Shown here piece after piece: positions 8,066 through 16,910 of a stretch of DNA of 64,000 bases; within the stretch, counting starts at the first letter, position 1; each line of letters starts with the position of its first letter. The notes beneath the pieces are model-generated. The model saw nothing but the letters and a program-made list of their open reading frames with translations, did not search any database and had not been told where the DNA came from. This DNA is from F23-B02 sp963625685 (GTDB lineage: Bacteria > Bacillota > Clostridia > Oscillospirales > Oscillospiraceae). The stretch covers positions 62,001 through 126,000 of the forward strand of contig CAVFTR010000002.1 in the NCBI GenBank assembly GCA_963625685.1, written 5' to 3'. Both the position numbers and the translations under genes were made by a program.

Positions 8066-9076
8066 ATGATCAAAATTGCAATCAACGGTTTCGGCCGTAT
8101 AGGCCGTCTGGCATTCAGAGCGGGCATCGTTGCCGACGATCTCGATATCGTCGCCATAAACGCCCCCGATAAGACTCCGGCCCAGCTGGCCTACACCGTC
8201 AAGTACGATTCCGTGCACGGCCGCTTCCAGGGCACCGTCGACTATGACGACGAGTCCATCACCGTCAACGGCAAGCGCGTCGCCGTCGTCGGCAACCGCA
8301 ACCCGGCCGAGCTGCCCTGGGGCGAAATGGGCGTCGAGTACGTTCTCGAGTGCACCGGCGCGTTCCTGACCACCGAGAAGGCGCAGGCCCACCTCGACGC
8401 CGGCGCGCAGGTCGTCGTCCTGTCCGGCCCGTCCAAGGACGATACCCCGATGTTCGTCTGCGGCGTGAACCTCGATAAATACACCCCCGACATCAAGGTC
8501 GTCTCCAACGCATCGTGCACCACCAACTGCCTGGCACCTCTTGCCAAGGTCATAAACGACAACTTCGGTATCGTCGAGGGCCTCATGACCACCGTCCACG
8601 CCGATACCGCGACTCAGGAGGTCGTCGACGGCTTCTCCAAGAAGAACTGGCGCCTCGGCCGCGGCGTTCACGGCAACATCATCCCCACCAGCACCGGCGC
8701 TGCAAAGGCCGTCGGCAAGGTCATTCCCGAGCTCAAGGGCAAGCTGACCGGCACCTCCATGCGCATCCCCAGCGCGGACGTCTCCATCGTCGACCTGACC
8801 TGCCGCCTCGAGAAGGGCGCAAGCTACGACGAGATCTGCGCGGCCGTCAAGGCGGCCAGCGAGGGCCCGATGAAGGGCGTTATCGAGTACTGCGAGGACG
8901 AGGTAGTCTCCTCCGACTTCATCACCGATCCTCACACCAGCATTTTCGACGCGAAGGCCGGCCTGGCGCTCAACGACAACTTCGTAAAGCTCATGGCATG
9001 GTACGATAACGAGTGGGGCTTCAGCTGCAAGATGCTCGACCTGACCCGCCACATCGACAAGGTCCGCAAGGCATAA
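8066..9076 (+). CDS. gapA: Glyceraldehyde-3-phosphate dehydrogenase, type I
   Basis: Glycolytic enzyme oxidising glyceraldehyde 3-phosphate with NAD and phosphate to 1,3-bisphosphoglycerate. 336 residues from the ATG at 8066: NAD-binding INGFGRIGR at 6-14, catalytic C151 in SNASCTTNC, the catalytic His in TTVHADTATQ, and the closing WYDNEWGFS. GGAGGA is 7-12 bp before this ATG; the in-frame ATG at 8051 lies before that site and is not used. Codon choice is heavily C-ended, as expected of a highly expressed gene. It is monocistronic with a strong terminator at 9111-9155; pgk and tpi are not next to it. Confidence 0.97.
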   Translation: MIKIAINGFGRIGRLAFRAGIVADDLDIVAINAPDKTPAQLAYTVKYDSVHGRFQGTVDYDDESITVNGKRVAVVGNRNPAELPWGEMGVEYVLECTGAFLTTEKAQAHLDAGAQVVVLSGPSKDDTPMFVCGVNLDKYTPDIKVVSNASCTTNCLAPLAKVINDNFGIVEGLMTTVHADTATQEVVDGFSKKNWRLGRGVHGNIIPTSTGAAKAVGKVIPELKGKLTGTSMRIPSADVSIVDLTCRLEKGASYDEICAAVKAASEGPMKGVIEYCEDEVVSSDFITDPHTSIFDAKAGLALNDNFVKLMAWYDNEWGFSCKMLDLTRHIDKVRKA

Positions 9077-9110
9077 TAGCATAATTAAAACTTAAAATAG
9101 ATCGGTAAAA

Positions 9111-9155
9111 GACCTCTTTCCGCTTGATTCTTCAGGCAGAAAGAGGTCGTTTTTT
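9111..9155 (+). terminator. gapA terminator, copy 1 of a duplicated hairpin
   Basis: GACCTCTTTCCGC (9111-9123) pairs with 9136-9148 with one mismatch across a 12-nt loop and is followed by a run of six Ts (9150-9155). A 41-nt stretch from 9111 is about 35/41 identical to 17865-17905, which closes the other end of the accessory island. Confidence 0.85.
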
Positions 9156-9180
9156 AGCCTGGACAGTAGGGAGACAATAT

Positions 9181-9222
9181 TATTGCGTTGGTCAGCAGCT
9201 TAGATACCGTGCTGACGCAATA
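9181..9222. repeat. Bulged inverted repeat downstream of gapA
   Basis: TATTGCG (9181-9187) and TCAGCA (9192-9197) pair with TGCTGA (9210-9215) and CGCAATA (9216-9222), giving 13 bp with a 4-nt bulge. It lies in the gap between gapA and the convergent SDR gene. There is no T-run. Function unknown. Confidence 0.5.
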
Positions 9223-9260
9223 AATGTATCGGTGACAGTGTTCGTGCGCTACTAAAGAAA

Positions 9261-9286
9261 CGGCAGCCGGGTGTGACCGACTGCCG
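9261..9286 (-). terminator. Terminator of the OYE-SDR operon
   Basis: CGGCAGCCGG (9261-9270) pairs with 9277-9286 with one mismatch; on the minus strand TTTCTTT follows. It ends the leftward operon 12075-9323. Confidence 0.6.
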
Positions 9287-9322
9287 CAAATAGGGAAGGA
9301 AAGGGAGAGAGTTATTGTGTGA

Positions 9323-10099
9323 TCAGACTGCGCTCCAGCCGCCGTCGACGCAGATGATCTGGCCGGTGGTGTAGCTGCAGGAGGGAGACGCGAAGTATAC
9401 GCAGAGTCCGTCCATCTCGTTTATCTCGCCGTGGCGCTCCATCGGGCAGTAGTCAACATGCTGCTGCTTGAAGAAGGGAGCGTCGATGTAAGAGGCGGTG
9501 AGCTCAGTGGGGAAGTAGCCCGGGCAGATGCAGTTGACGGTTATGCCGTCGCATGCCCAGGAGTTTGCGAGGGAGCGGGTGAGGTTGACGATGCCGCCCT
9601 TTGCTGCCGCGTAAGCCGAGGTGTCGACACCCTTGCGGCCGCATACACCGTGGATGGACGCGACCATGATGATCCTGCCGTAGCCGTTGGGCTTCATCGA
9701 CTGACGAACTACCTCGCGGCAGGTGTAGAACTGACCGTTGAGGTCGGTGTTTATAACATTGAGCCAAAAATCATCGGAGATGGTCGCGGGATCGCCGCCG
9801 CCGGCGATGCCTGCCGCATTTGCGAGGATATCGATCTTGCCGAAGTGATCGACAACGTCCTTGACGCACTGGGTTATGCTCTCGGAATCCTGAAGATCCA
9901 TGTAGTGGGTGTATACCTTTACGCCGTAGAACTCTTCGATCTCCTTTGCGTTTGCTTCGATACGGTCGACGCGGCGGGCGACAAGCGCGATATTTGCGCC
10001 TGCGTTTGCGAGAGCCTTTGCGTACTGATGGCCGATACCCGAGGAGCCGCCGCAGACGAACGCCACCTGGCCGGACAGATCAAAAAGGTTATTTTTCAT
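9323..10099 (-). CDS. Short-chain dehydrogenase/reductase, classical SDR
   Basis: 258-residue NAD(P)-dependent oxidoreductase for a hydroxyl/keto pair. The cofactor loop GGSSGIG is at 17-23, the NAG-like motif NAAG at 94-97, the catalytic set S148, Y163 and K167 (YAAAK), and the C-terminal TGQIICVDGG is as in gluconate 5-dehydrogenase and FabG-like proteins. I use the ATG at 10099, which has AAAGGAAG eight bases upstream, over a TTG at 10117. It follows the old-yellow-enzyme gene by 29 bp in the same operon, so the two probably act on one substrate, as BaiA-type SDRs and BaiCD-type flavoenzymes do in bile-acid metabolism. That parallel is inference; the substrate is unknown. Confidence 0.88.
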   Translation of the reverse strand: MKNNLFDLSGQVAFVCGGSSGIGHQYAKALANAGANIALVARRVDRIEANAKEIEEFYGVKVYTHYMDLQDSESITQCVKDVVDHFGKIDILANAAGIAGGGDPATISDDFWLNVINTDLNGQFYTCREVVRQSMKPNGYGRIIMVASIHGVCGRKGVDTSAYAAAKGGIVNLTRSLANSWACDGITVNCICPGYFPTELTASYIDAPFFKQQHVDYCPMERHGEINEMDGLCVYFASPSCSYTTGQIICVDGGWSAV

Positions 10100-10128
10100 G
10101 ATAATGCTTCCTTTCAATAGATGTATGT

Positions 10129-12075
10129 TTAGAAGAACCAGCAGTTTTCGTAAGCGCTCAGAGTGGCGTCAGCCATGGTGCCGCTCTTGTTCGCGTCGCC
10201 GACGAAAACGATCTTGCCGAATGCGTCCTTGAGCTCCTGCTCGTAGCTCTTGTCGGGCCTGTTGCCGAGTGCCATGACGACGATGTCGGCCGGGCGGGTG
10301 ACGATCTCACCGCTGTCGACCTTTTTGAGCTCGACGGCGCCGTCGGTAACTCCCGCTATAGCGTGCTCGGTCAGAACCTCAACGCCGCTTTCCGCGAGCA
10401 GGGAGAGGAGCTTGAAGCGTGCGGTGCGATAAATGGTAAGGCCGACCTCCTTCTGCATCTCAACAACGGTGACCTTGTTGTTCTCGCACAGGAAGTGTGC
10501 GACCTCGAGGCCGACATGTCCGCCGCCGATGACGGCGATGTTTTTGCCCTCGAATTTGACCTTGCCGAGGAGAACATCTTCAATGTAGTAAACGTTATCT
10601 CTGTCCGCACCGGGGATCTTGGGAACGATCTGATTGCCGCCGCAGGCGACTACCACACCGTAGGGATCGAATGCCTTGATAGCTTCGACAGTAGCGGGTG
10701 TGTTGAGGTGAACGTCGATGCCGTATTCGACCATTTCGGCCTTCATGGTCTCAATGAGCTCCGCGACCATGCCCTTGCAGGGAGCCTTGGAGGCCAGTAC
10801 GGCGCTGCCACCGAGGTGATTACTCTCTTCGATGAGAACCGAATTATAGCCGCGCTTTTTGAGCAGAAGTGCGGCCTGCATGCCGCCGGGGCCGCCGCCG
10901 ACGATAACAACGGTGCGTCCGTCGCCGTCCTTGACGAGCTTATCGTCGCCGTATACGGTCGCTCGACCGGTCACGGGGTTGATTGCGCAGTGCAGATTTT
11001 TACCCGCGACAACGGATTTGTTGCAGTTCATGCAGCCGAGGCACTTGCGGATAAGATCCTCGCGTCCTGCCATAGTCTTTTTGACCATGTCGGGATCGGC
11101 AAGCTGCATGCGGGACATGCCGGCGAAATCGCTGACACCCTCCTGGAGGAAGCGCTCGGCGGTCTCGGAGTGCTTTATGGTGTTGACCGCTATGATGGGG
11201 ACGTTGACCGCAGCCTTGATGGTCTTTGCAAGGTTCTTTCTCCAGCCCTCGGGACTGTAGCACGGCTCGATCATGGTGGGAGCGCTGGCGTAAACGCCGC
11301 AGGATACGTTGAAGTAGTCAACGTAAGGCTCAAGATATTTTGCGATCTCGGTGCAGGCTGCAAGATCATTGCCGCCCTCGACGAAGTCATCGCCGTTTAT
11401 ACGCGCGCCTACTACGAAGCCGGGGCTGACGGCGGCACGGATGCCGGTGAGGATACGCACGAGGAAGCGGCAGCGGTTTTCCATGCTTCCGCCGTATTCA
11501 TCGGTGCGCTTATTGGTGTAGGGGCTCAAAAACTGCTGAACAAGATAACCGTGAGCTGCGTGCACTTCAACGCCGTCGGCGCCGGCAAGCGCGGAGTTGA
11601 CGGCTGCCTGAACGTATCTGTTTACGAGGTTGTCGATATCCTCAATTGTCATTTCGCGCGGGAGGATGGTGGCTCTGCCCTGAACGGAGTTGAGCTCAAC
11701 GCTCGGAGCCATGGCCTGCCTGCCGCCGTTGCATGCCGGGGGCGCCTCACGGCCGCCGTGGTGCAGCTGGATGAAAATTTTCGCGCCGTGACGGTGGACT
11801 GCCTCGCAGATGAGCTCGAAGCTCTTGATCTGACGGCTGTCGTATATGCCGAGCTGGATGGGGTTGCAGTGACCGCTGTCGGGATCGACAGAGGTGAATT
11901 CGGGGATTATAAGACCGCAGCCGCCCTTGGCGCGATCTTCGTAGAAACGGATCTGCTCAGGTGTGGTGCAGCCGTTCCAGTCGCCCATGAGTGCGCCCAT
12001 AGCCGTCATCACGACGCGGTTGCGCAGCTCCAGATTACCGATCTTACCGGGCTGAAAAAGCTTTTCGTATTTCAT
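10129..12075 (-). CDS. Old-yellow-enzyme/2-enoate reductase family flavoprotein (FMN, 4Fe-4S, FAD)
   Basis: 648-residue enzyme with the layout of 2,4-dienoyl-CoA reductase, 2-enoate reductase, trimethylamine dehydrogenase and BaiCD/BaiH. The N-terminal FMN TIM barrel (1-335) carries VHAAHGYLVQQFLSP at 171-185. The cluster ligands are C345, C348, C351 and C363 (spacing 2, 2, 11). The FAD-binding GGGPGG lies near 393-398 and the NAD-binding GGGHVG near 517. It should reduce an activated C=C bond, or run in reverse, with NAD(P)H in the cytosol. Family members act on enoates, dienoyl-CoA, 3-oxo-delta-4 bile acids or amines. It is first in a two-gene operon with an SDR and divergent from a PucR-type regulator, behind a perfect dyad at 12316-12342. 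Confidence 0.92.
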   Translation of the reverse strand: MKYEKLFQPGKIGNLELRNRVVMTAMGALMGDWNGCTTPEQIRFYEDRAKGGCGLIIPEFTSVDPDSGHCNPIQLGIYDSRQIKSFELICEAVHRHGAKIFIQLHHGGREAPPACNGGRQAMAPSVELNSVQGRATILPREMTIEDIDNLVNRYVQAAVNSALAGADGVEVHAAHGYLVQQFLSPYTNKRTDEYGGSMENRCRFLVRILTGIRAAVSPGFVVGARINGDDFVEGGNDLAACTEIAKYLEPYVDYFNVSCGVYASAPTMIEPCYSPEGWRKNLAKTIKAAVNVPIIAVNTIKHSETAERFLQEGVSDFAGMSRMQLADPDMVKKTMAGREDLIRKCLGCMNCNKSVVAGKNLHCAINPVTGRATVYGDDKLVKDGDGRTVVIVGGGPGGMQAALLLKKRGYNSVLIEESNHLGGSAVLASKAPCKGMVAELIETMKAEMVEYGIDVHLNTPATVEAIKAFDPYGVVVACGGNQIVPKIPGADRDNVYYIEDVLLGKVKFEGKNIAVIGGGHVGLEVAHFLCENNKVTVVEMQKEVGLTIYRTARFKLLSLLAESGVEVLTEHAIAGVTDGAVELKKVDSGEIVTRPADIVVMALGNRPDKSYEQELKDAFGKIVFVGDANKSGTMADATLSAYENCWFF

Positions 12076-12376
12076 AAGTGAGTTCCTTCATCTTCTTTCT
12101 GATAGTTTGTTCGTACACTCCGAAACTGAATCTGCATCCTTGCAGTCAAGGCTTCCGAAAGCGCCTTCTGCCTCGGCACTTCTGCCTTTGACGATATTGT
12201 AACGAGTTTTCGAGCTCTTTTCCATATGCAGCACGAACGAAAAAACGCCATGTTTTTGTGCAGCGCCGATAGGGCGCAAACACAGCAAAAACGCCGATTG
12301 CAAAGGAAATCACAAGCTTGTTGTGCGCGATGCACAACAAGCCAAAGCATTTTGTCAAACGTAACAAACCGATAGC
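12076..12376. other. Long leader and control region of the OYE-SDR operon
   Basis: About 300 bp without a gene. A perfect 11-bp dyad sits at 12316-12342. Closer to the gene, GCGCC (12263-12267) and GGCGC (12273-12277) form a hairpin extended by GTG/CAC and T/A-rich flanks, so the leftward transcript would have a leader of over 200 nt containing a hairpin. Short open frames on the minus strand here have no ribosome site and are not called. I recognise no known riboswitch. Confidence 0.4.
12316..12342. promoter_or_regulatory. 11-bp perfect operator-like dyad in the OYE promoter
   Basis: GCTTGTTGTGC (12316-12326) is repeated inverted at 12332-12342 with a 5-bp spacer. On the minus strand a perfect TTGACA lies at 12358-12353, so the dyad covers the place of the -10 element, which is itself poor. 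This fits control by the adjacent PucR-type protein or another dimeric regulator. Confidence 0.6.
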
Positions 12377-12406
12377 TTGAAAAACGAGAGGCGTATATAG
12401 TATAAT
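12377..12406 (+). promoter_or_regulatory. Promoter of the PucR-type regulator gene
   Basis: TTGAAA (12377-12382), 18-bp spacer, perfect TATAAT (12401-12406), 70 bp before the regulator start. Confidence 0.65.
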
Positions 12407-12476
12407 TAATTGAAAATTATTTAACAATACTTGAGCGCAAAATTTGCTCACGGTTTGTATGGAAGGAAGCCGCGCA

Positions 12477-14018
12477 ATGAAGTTTTCGGAGCTTATAAAC
12501 AATCTGCTTACCAACAGTCAGACGTATATGCTGATAGATCCGCAAATAAAAATGGACTGCGAGATATCGGATGTCAATATGCTCGCGGCAGACCAAACCG
12601 ATACGAGACCGGATACGCTTTACTTCGCCGATGCCTCACAGCTGACAGACGATACCGAGCTGCCGACGAACCTTGTTTACAGCGGGACGCTATCGGAAAT
12701 ACAGGCGGCAAAGGCCGCAAACTGTGCGCAGATGAGACCGCAGGAGATGGGGGCTCTGTTTCAGTGCGTAAAGCAGATGCTAAGCTACCAGCATTCCGAG
12801 CAGGAGCTGTATACGCGCGTATTATATATGATGTGCAGCGGTGCACAGCTGGATAATGTGCTCACCGCGATGAGCGATGTTACCCGCAATCTATATGTCA
12901 TCATTGACAGTACCGGAAAGCTCATCGCAAAAACGAAGAACTTCTATGTAGATTATCCGCTTTGGATGGAGAGCATAAAACAGGGCTATTGCAGCGACAC
13001 GCTGATGGAATATATAGACGACCGGCGCAGAAAGAATAACTATTCTCTATCTATTAAGCCCTTTACACTGTTCTGCGAGCATTTACAGAGATATTTACTG
13101 TGCACAAGAATAGTTTGCGGTGAATCGATGATGGGCTATGTCATCATGGTCAGCAAGACGCAGGTCTTCAACGCAACGGAGCACCAGGTCATTCCGCTGC
13201 TGTCCAAAAAGGTCAAGGAGTGGATAGTCAGCCAAAGCAGCGGCAGGGGAGATTATAGCGCTTCGCAGCTGAACAATATACTTGCCGACATCATATCCGG
13301 CACGCAGAGCGTTGACCTTATCCGCCGCATGAAGCTCTCAAAGCTCAGCTTCCCGGAGACCAAGTGTCTGGTCATGATACGGCCTATGTACTTTAAGGAG
13401 GCCTATTACTACAGAAATAGACTGCTTCCAGATATGCACGGCATATTCGGCGAAATGGTGTCGGCCGTAATAAAAAACGACCTTATACTGCTGCTCCCGG
13501 TTTTGGAGAACGGCAGCCTCAGTGCCGAGCAGCGCACGGCGATAGAGCGCTATGCCCAGGACGAACGTGTGACCGTCGGCATAAGCGCCGCCTTCAGCGA
13601 AAATAGCCTTATAAGAATGCACTACAATCTGCTCATAAGACTTTTGGAGCTTGCAAAGCAGAAGGAGACAAGCAGACGCGTGCTCTTCTTCCAGGATTAT
13701 AAGTATTACACTCTGTTTGACGATATGGCATCAAAGAGCCTTTTGTCATTCAGCCGCCATTCGGCGCTTGATATGCTGATTCAGTATGACCGAAAGAAGG
13801 GCTCAGAGCTTTATCAGACGCTGAGGGTATTCACAAAATGCGGATTTAATAAGGCAAAGACGTCGGAGGAACTGTTTTTGCACCGCAATACGGTCAACTA
13901 CCGTATAAGTCAGATAGAGCAGATATGCGGACTCGATCTTTCAGACACGGATGAGCTGTTTTCCCTGCAATTCTCTTTCCTTGTGGATGCCTACCTTGAC
14001 AATACATTTGATATGTAA
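12477..14018 (+). CDS. PucR/CdaR-type transcriptional regulator
   Basis: 513-residue regulator. The C-terminal helix-turn-helix of the PucR type (about residues 450-500, FLHRNTVNYRISQIEQICG) is clear. Upstream are a GGDEF-like/CdaR central region and an N-terminal sensory half with no membrane segment. Such proteins usually sense a small catabolic substrate and activate a neighbouring pathway. The ATG at 12477 has GGAAGGAAG seven bases before it. It is divergent from the OYE-SDR operon and upstream of the MFS-GntP-SDR genes, so it is the likely regulator of the whole island. Base composition and codon use are more AT-rich than in its neighbours, as is common for regulators or acquired genes. 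Confidence 0.86.
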   Translation: MKFSELINNLLTNSQTYMLIDPQIKMDCEISDVNMLAADQTDTRPDTLYFADASQLTDDTELPTNLVYSGTLSEIQAAKAANCAQMRPQEMGALFQCVKQMLSYQHSEQELYTRVLYMMCSGAQLDNVLTAMSDVTRNLYVIIDSTGKLIAKTKNFYVDYPLWMESIKQGYCSDTLMEYIDDRRRKNNYSLSIKPFTLFCEHLQRYLLCTRIVCGESMMGYVIMVSKTQVFNATEHQVIPLLSKKVKEWIVSQSSGRGDYSASQLNNILADIISGTQSVDLIRRMKLSKLSFPETKCLVMIRPMYFKEAYYYRNRLLPDMHGIFGEMVSAVIKNDLILLLPVLENGSLSAEQRTAIERYAQDERVTVGISAAFSENSLIRMHYNLLIRLLELAKQKETSRRVLFFQDYKYYTLFDDMASKSLLSFSRHSALDMLIQYDRKKGSELYQTLRVFTKCGFNKAKTSEELFLHRNTVNYRISQIEQICGLDLSDTDELFSLQFSFLVDAYLDNTFDM

Positions 14019-14030
14019 ATTTTCAAACCG

Positions 14031-14066
14031 GGCCGGCAGGAGGCACATCCTGCCGGCCGCTTTTTT
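14031..14066 (+). terminator. Strong terminator of the PucR-type gene
   Basis: GGCCGGCAGGA (14031-14041) pairs perfectly with 14048-14058 over a 6-nt loop, then six Ts at 14061-14066. Confidence 0.9.
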
Positions 14067-14141
14067 AGTCTGTTCCGACAATGTTCTATACAGTTTGGCA
14101 TTTTTGACGAAATTGTTATGTATGATTGTTCATCGCCGACA

Positions 14142-14170
14142 TTGCGATTTTATTGACAATAAGATACAAT
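14142..14170 (+). promoter_or_regulatory. Promoter of the MFS-GntP-SDR operon
   Basis: TTGCGA (14142-14147), 17-bp spacer, TACAAT (14165-14170). Between it and the MFS start (14195-14245) there is a loose hairpin, AGCAG-TCAA paired with TTGA-CTGCT, in the 5' leader. Nothing else is seen in the 14067-14288 gap. Confidence 0.5.
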
Positions 14171-14288
14171 TTATTCACCGAGAAACAAACTGATATGCAC
14201 TCGAGCAGTCAATTCCGTTGAATAGCTGCTTCATGCCATCTGCCGGGCGTGAGCGGCGCGTGATCTTTTGAATTAGAAAGGATAATCT

Positions 14289-15539
14289 ATGGAACAGACA
14301 TTAGAAAACCTGGACAGCAAGCGCGTAGGCATACTTGTGCGCTGTCTCATTATCATGGTGCTGGCGGGCATCTGCAACGCAACTTCAGTTTTTGTATCTC
14401 CTCTCGCAGCCCACTTCGACTGGTCGGTAGACTCCATTGCAAACGTAACGACCACAATGCTCCTGTGCTGGACTCCCGGCGCACTCATCGGCGGCACCCT
14501 CATGTCCAAGATCGGCGCAAGAAAGTCTCTGCTGCTCGGCGGAACGCTTTTCCCTCTCGGACTCATGCTGTGCGCATTTATCCCCAAGTCCTCTCCATGG
14601 CTCCTGTATGTGACATTCAGCTTCATGCAGGGCCTCGGCAACGGCCTTACTTACACTGTTGCAACATACGTTTCCACCTCGTGGTTCCCCGATAAGCGCG
14701 GCCTCGCAGCCGGCCTGTGCATGGCCTGCAACGGCGGCTCGGCAGCATTCCTCGCGCCTCTGTGCTCGAAGCTCATCCAGGCAACGAGCATCACCACGAC
14801 TCTTATAATAGTCGGCATAGCCGTTCTCGTTATCTGCGATCTGTGCGCTCTCGGCGTCAAGTCCGCAGCTCCCGTCGGCTACACTCCCGCCGGATATAAG
14901 GCAGCTGCGAGCGGCGAGACCAAGCTTGAAAGCTACAATGTCCGCAGAGCTCTTAAAACTCGCCCCATTTGGCATCTGATCATCTGCACCGCTTTCTTCC
15001 CGACCCTTTACATGATCATGTTCCCGCGCTTTTCCGTATATCTCACCGACGCCGGCTTCTCGCTCACCGCTGCGACCCTCGGCATCACGATCTACTCCAT
15101 TTCCAACACTGTCAGCCGTCTTTGCCTCGGCGCGCTGTGCGATAAGATCAGCTATAAGCATGTTTACTGCATCTGCGGCGTTCTGTGCATCCTCTCCGGC
15201 GGCTGCCTGATAGTAGCAAACTCTCTGCCCATGTTCTACCTCGGCTACATACTGCTCGGACTGGGCTTCGGCGCAACAAACAGCGTTTACCCTGTAACCA
15301 TAAACAAGTCCTATGGTCCTGTATATGCAGGCGGTATCTACGGTGTCGCACTGTTCGGCTACATGATATTCTGCACCCTCATCACCCCGCGCATCAGCGC
15401 TGCTCTTGTCGCCTCCACCGGCGGCTACACCGCATCCTTCGTGTACGGCATAGCGCTTACCTGCATCGCGGTCATTTCCATGTACCTTGTTCCGAAGGTG
15501 GCGCGCAAGCCCCTGGCTTCCGCGGATACCGAGGCCTGA
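14289..15539 (+). CDS. MFS transporter, oxalate/formate-antiporter-like
   Basis: 416-residue inner-membrane carrier with about 12 hydrophobic helices and a central cytoplasmic loop near residues 195-220. The MFS loop motif between helices 2 and 3 reads GGTLMSKIGARKS, and WFPDKRGLAAGL follows helix 4, typical of the OFA family and of uptake carriers for organic acids, including bile-acid carriers of the BaiG kind in a broad sense. It is first in an operon with a GntP-like permease (24-bp gap) and an SDR. Having two different permeases in one operon suggests uptake of a substrate and export of a product. Confidence 0.86.
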   Translation: MEQTLENLDSKRVGILVRCLIIMVLAGICNATSVFVSPLAAHFDWSVDSIANVTTTMLLCWTPGALIGGTLMSKIGARKSLLLGGTLFPLGLMLCAFIPKSSPWLLYVTFSFMQGLGNGLTYTVATYVSTSWFPDKRGLAAGLCMACNGGSAAFLAPLCSKLIQATSITTTLIIVGIAVLVICDLCALGVKSAAPVGYTPAGYKAAASGETKLESYNVRRALKTRPIWHLIICTAFFPTLYMIMFPRFSVYLTDAGFSLTAATLGITIYSISNTVSRLCLGALCDKISYKHVYCICGVLCILSGGCLIVANSLPMFYLGYILLGLGFGATNSVYPVTINKSYGPVYAGGIYGVALFGYMIFCTLITPRISAALVASTGGYTASFVYGIALTCIAVISMYLVPKVARKPLASADTEA

Positions 15540-15563
15540 TTACCTTAAACAAGAGGTGCGAAA

Positions 15564-16877
15564 TTGGGCGTTATTGGTTGTATCTTAGGATTCCTTATAG
15601 TTATCTATCTTTGCTATAAGGACTGGTCGGTATACCTTGCGACATTTGCCGGCGCATGCGTCGTCATCGCATTCAATACCCTGCCGTTTATCGACAGCCT
15701 TGTCGGAGACTATGTCAGCGGTATGTTCACCGCGGTCAAGGGCTTCTTCTTCATGATCCTCTTCGGCTGCCTCCAGTCGAAGATCTATACGGAGAGCGGC
15801 GCCGCGTATACCATTGCGGATACCGTCATGAACCTTCTGGTCAAGGATAACATGTCCGATACCGGCAAAAATCTTATCGCAATGGCCGTCATTCTGGTCA
15901 TCGGAACTATTCTGAACCTCGGCGGCATTATAGCGGGCGTTGTCATAGTGCTCATGTATCCCATATCGCTTGTCATATTCGAGCGCTGCGATATCCCGAA
16001 AAAATTCATCCTCGGCATTCTCGGAGCAGGATCGTTCACCTTCACGCTCACCATGCCGGGCAGCCCGCAAGTAACAAATGTCGCGGCGATGACGGTGCTC
16101 GGAACTCAGGCGGATGTTGCTCTGATACCTGGACTCGTGGGCGCTGCCGCCGAGATAATTGCGATACTCGTTATCATGAACGCACTCATAAACCGCTCTC
16201 GCCGCCGCGGGGAGCACTTCCAGCTCCATCCGCTCGATCCCCGATATGAAAACACGGGCAGCAAGCCGAAGCTCATAGTTGCTCTTTTACCGATGATCAT
16301 GCTGTTTTTGCTGTTTAACATTTGGAAGCTCAACATAAACATCTGCCTGCTGTGCTCTATCGCACTGTCCATCGCACTGTTTTGGAAGCAGCTGCGCAGT
16401 AAGGATATTAAGGCGATGCTTAACAGCGGCGCTGTGGACTCGGTGCCCATGACGATGACGGTCGCGGCCATATGCGGCTTTGCCGGAGTTATAACCGGCA
16501 CAGATGCGTTCCAGTCGATGATCGACGCGATAGCGGGCATAAATATTGCTCCCATCCTCATCTGCTGGGTAGTTGTGGCGCTTATGTGTATGCTCACAGG
16601 CGGTTCCTCCACGGGTCAGCTCGTAGCGCTGCCAATCATTGCTCCCAAGCTCCAGGCACTTGGGCTGAGCACGAGCACCATCCACCGTGTATCGGCCTTC
16701 GCCGCAACGACGCTTGACTCCATGCCGTACTCGGGCAGCATACTCATGCTTTTGCCGATGTGCCACATGAAGCTCAAGGAGGTATATCCAGCACTGTTCG
16801 TGACAACGGTCATAGCAACGACCATCGGCACCGCTGTCGTGACCTTGATGTGTACGCTTTTCCCGGCATTGGGATAA
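15564..16877 (+). CDS. GntP-like permease of the ion-transporter superfamily
   Basis: 437-residue integral membrane protein with about 12 hydrophobic segments. It has the GntP-like repeats: a re-entrant TLTMPGSPQVTN near residues 154-165 and a second in the C-terminal half, TGGSSTGQLVALPI near 345-358, followed by LDSMPYSG. GntP members are proton symporters for gluconate and other hydroxy or keto acids. The start is a TTG at 15564 directly after AGAGGTG; no ATG in frame fits. It sits between the MFS and SDR genes of the island, so a polar organic acid is a plausible substrate. Confidence 0.78.
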   Translation: MGVIGCILGFLIVIYLCYKDWSVYLATFAGACVVIAFNTLPFIDSLVGDYVSGMFTAVKGFFFMILFGCLQSKIYTESGAAYTIADTVMNLLVKDNMSDTGKNLIAMAVILVIGTILNLGGIIAGVVIVLMYPISLVIFERCDIPKKFILGILGAGSFTFTLTMPGSPQVTNVAAMTVLGTQADVALIPGLVGAAAEIIAILVIMNALINRSRRRGEHFQLHPLDPRYENTGSKPKLIVALLPMIMLFLLFNIWKLNINICLLCSIALSIALFWKQLRSKDIKAMLNSGAVDSVPMTMTVAAICGFAGVITGTDAFQSMIDAIAGINIAPILICWVVVALMCMLTGGSSTGQLVALPIIAPKLQALGLSTSTIHRVSAFAATTLDSMPYSGSILMLLPMCHMKLKEVYPALFVTTVIATTIGTAVVTLMCTLFPALG

Positions 16878-16910
16878 CAGACATTAGATTTATAAGAAAG
16901 GATAGGAAAA

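Noticed and set aside
7931..9082. Open frame of 383 codons on the minus strand opposite gapA
   Set aside because: Shadow of a strongly codon-biased gene; its product has no recognisable motif.
10363..12081. Open frame of 572 codons on the plus strand opposite the old-yellow-enzyme gene
   Set aside because: Low-complexity Ala/Val/Asp-rich antisense shadow; the minus-strand frame has complete FMN, Fe-S and FAD motifs.
12072..12514. Short minus-strand frames in the OYE leader region, possible leader peptides
   Set aside because: No ribosome sites, no repeat of any amino acid codon typical of attenuation, and they overlap the PucR promoter.
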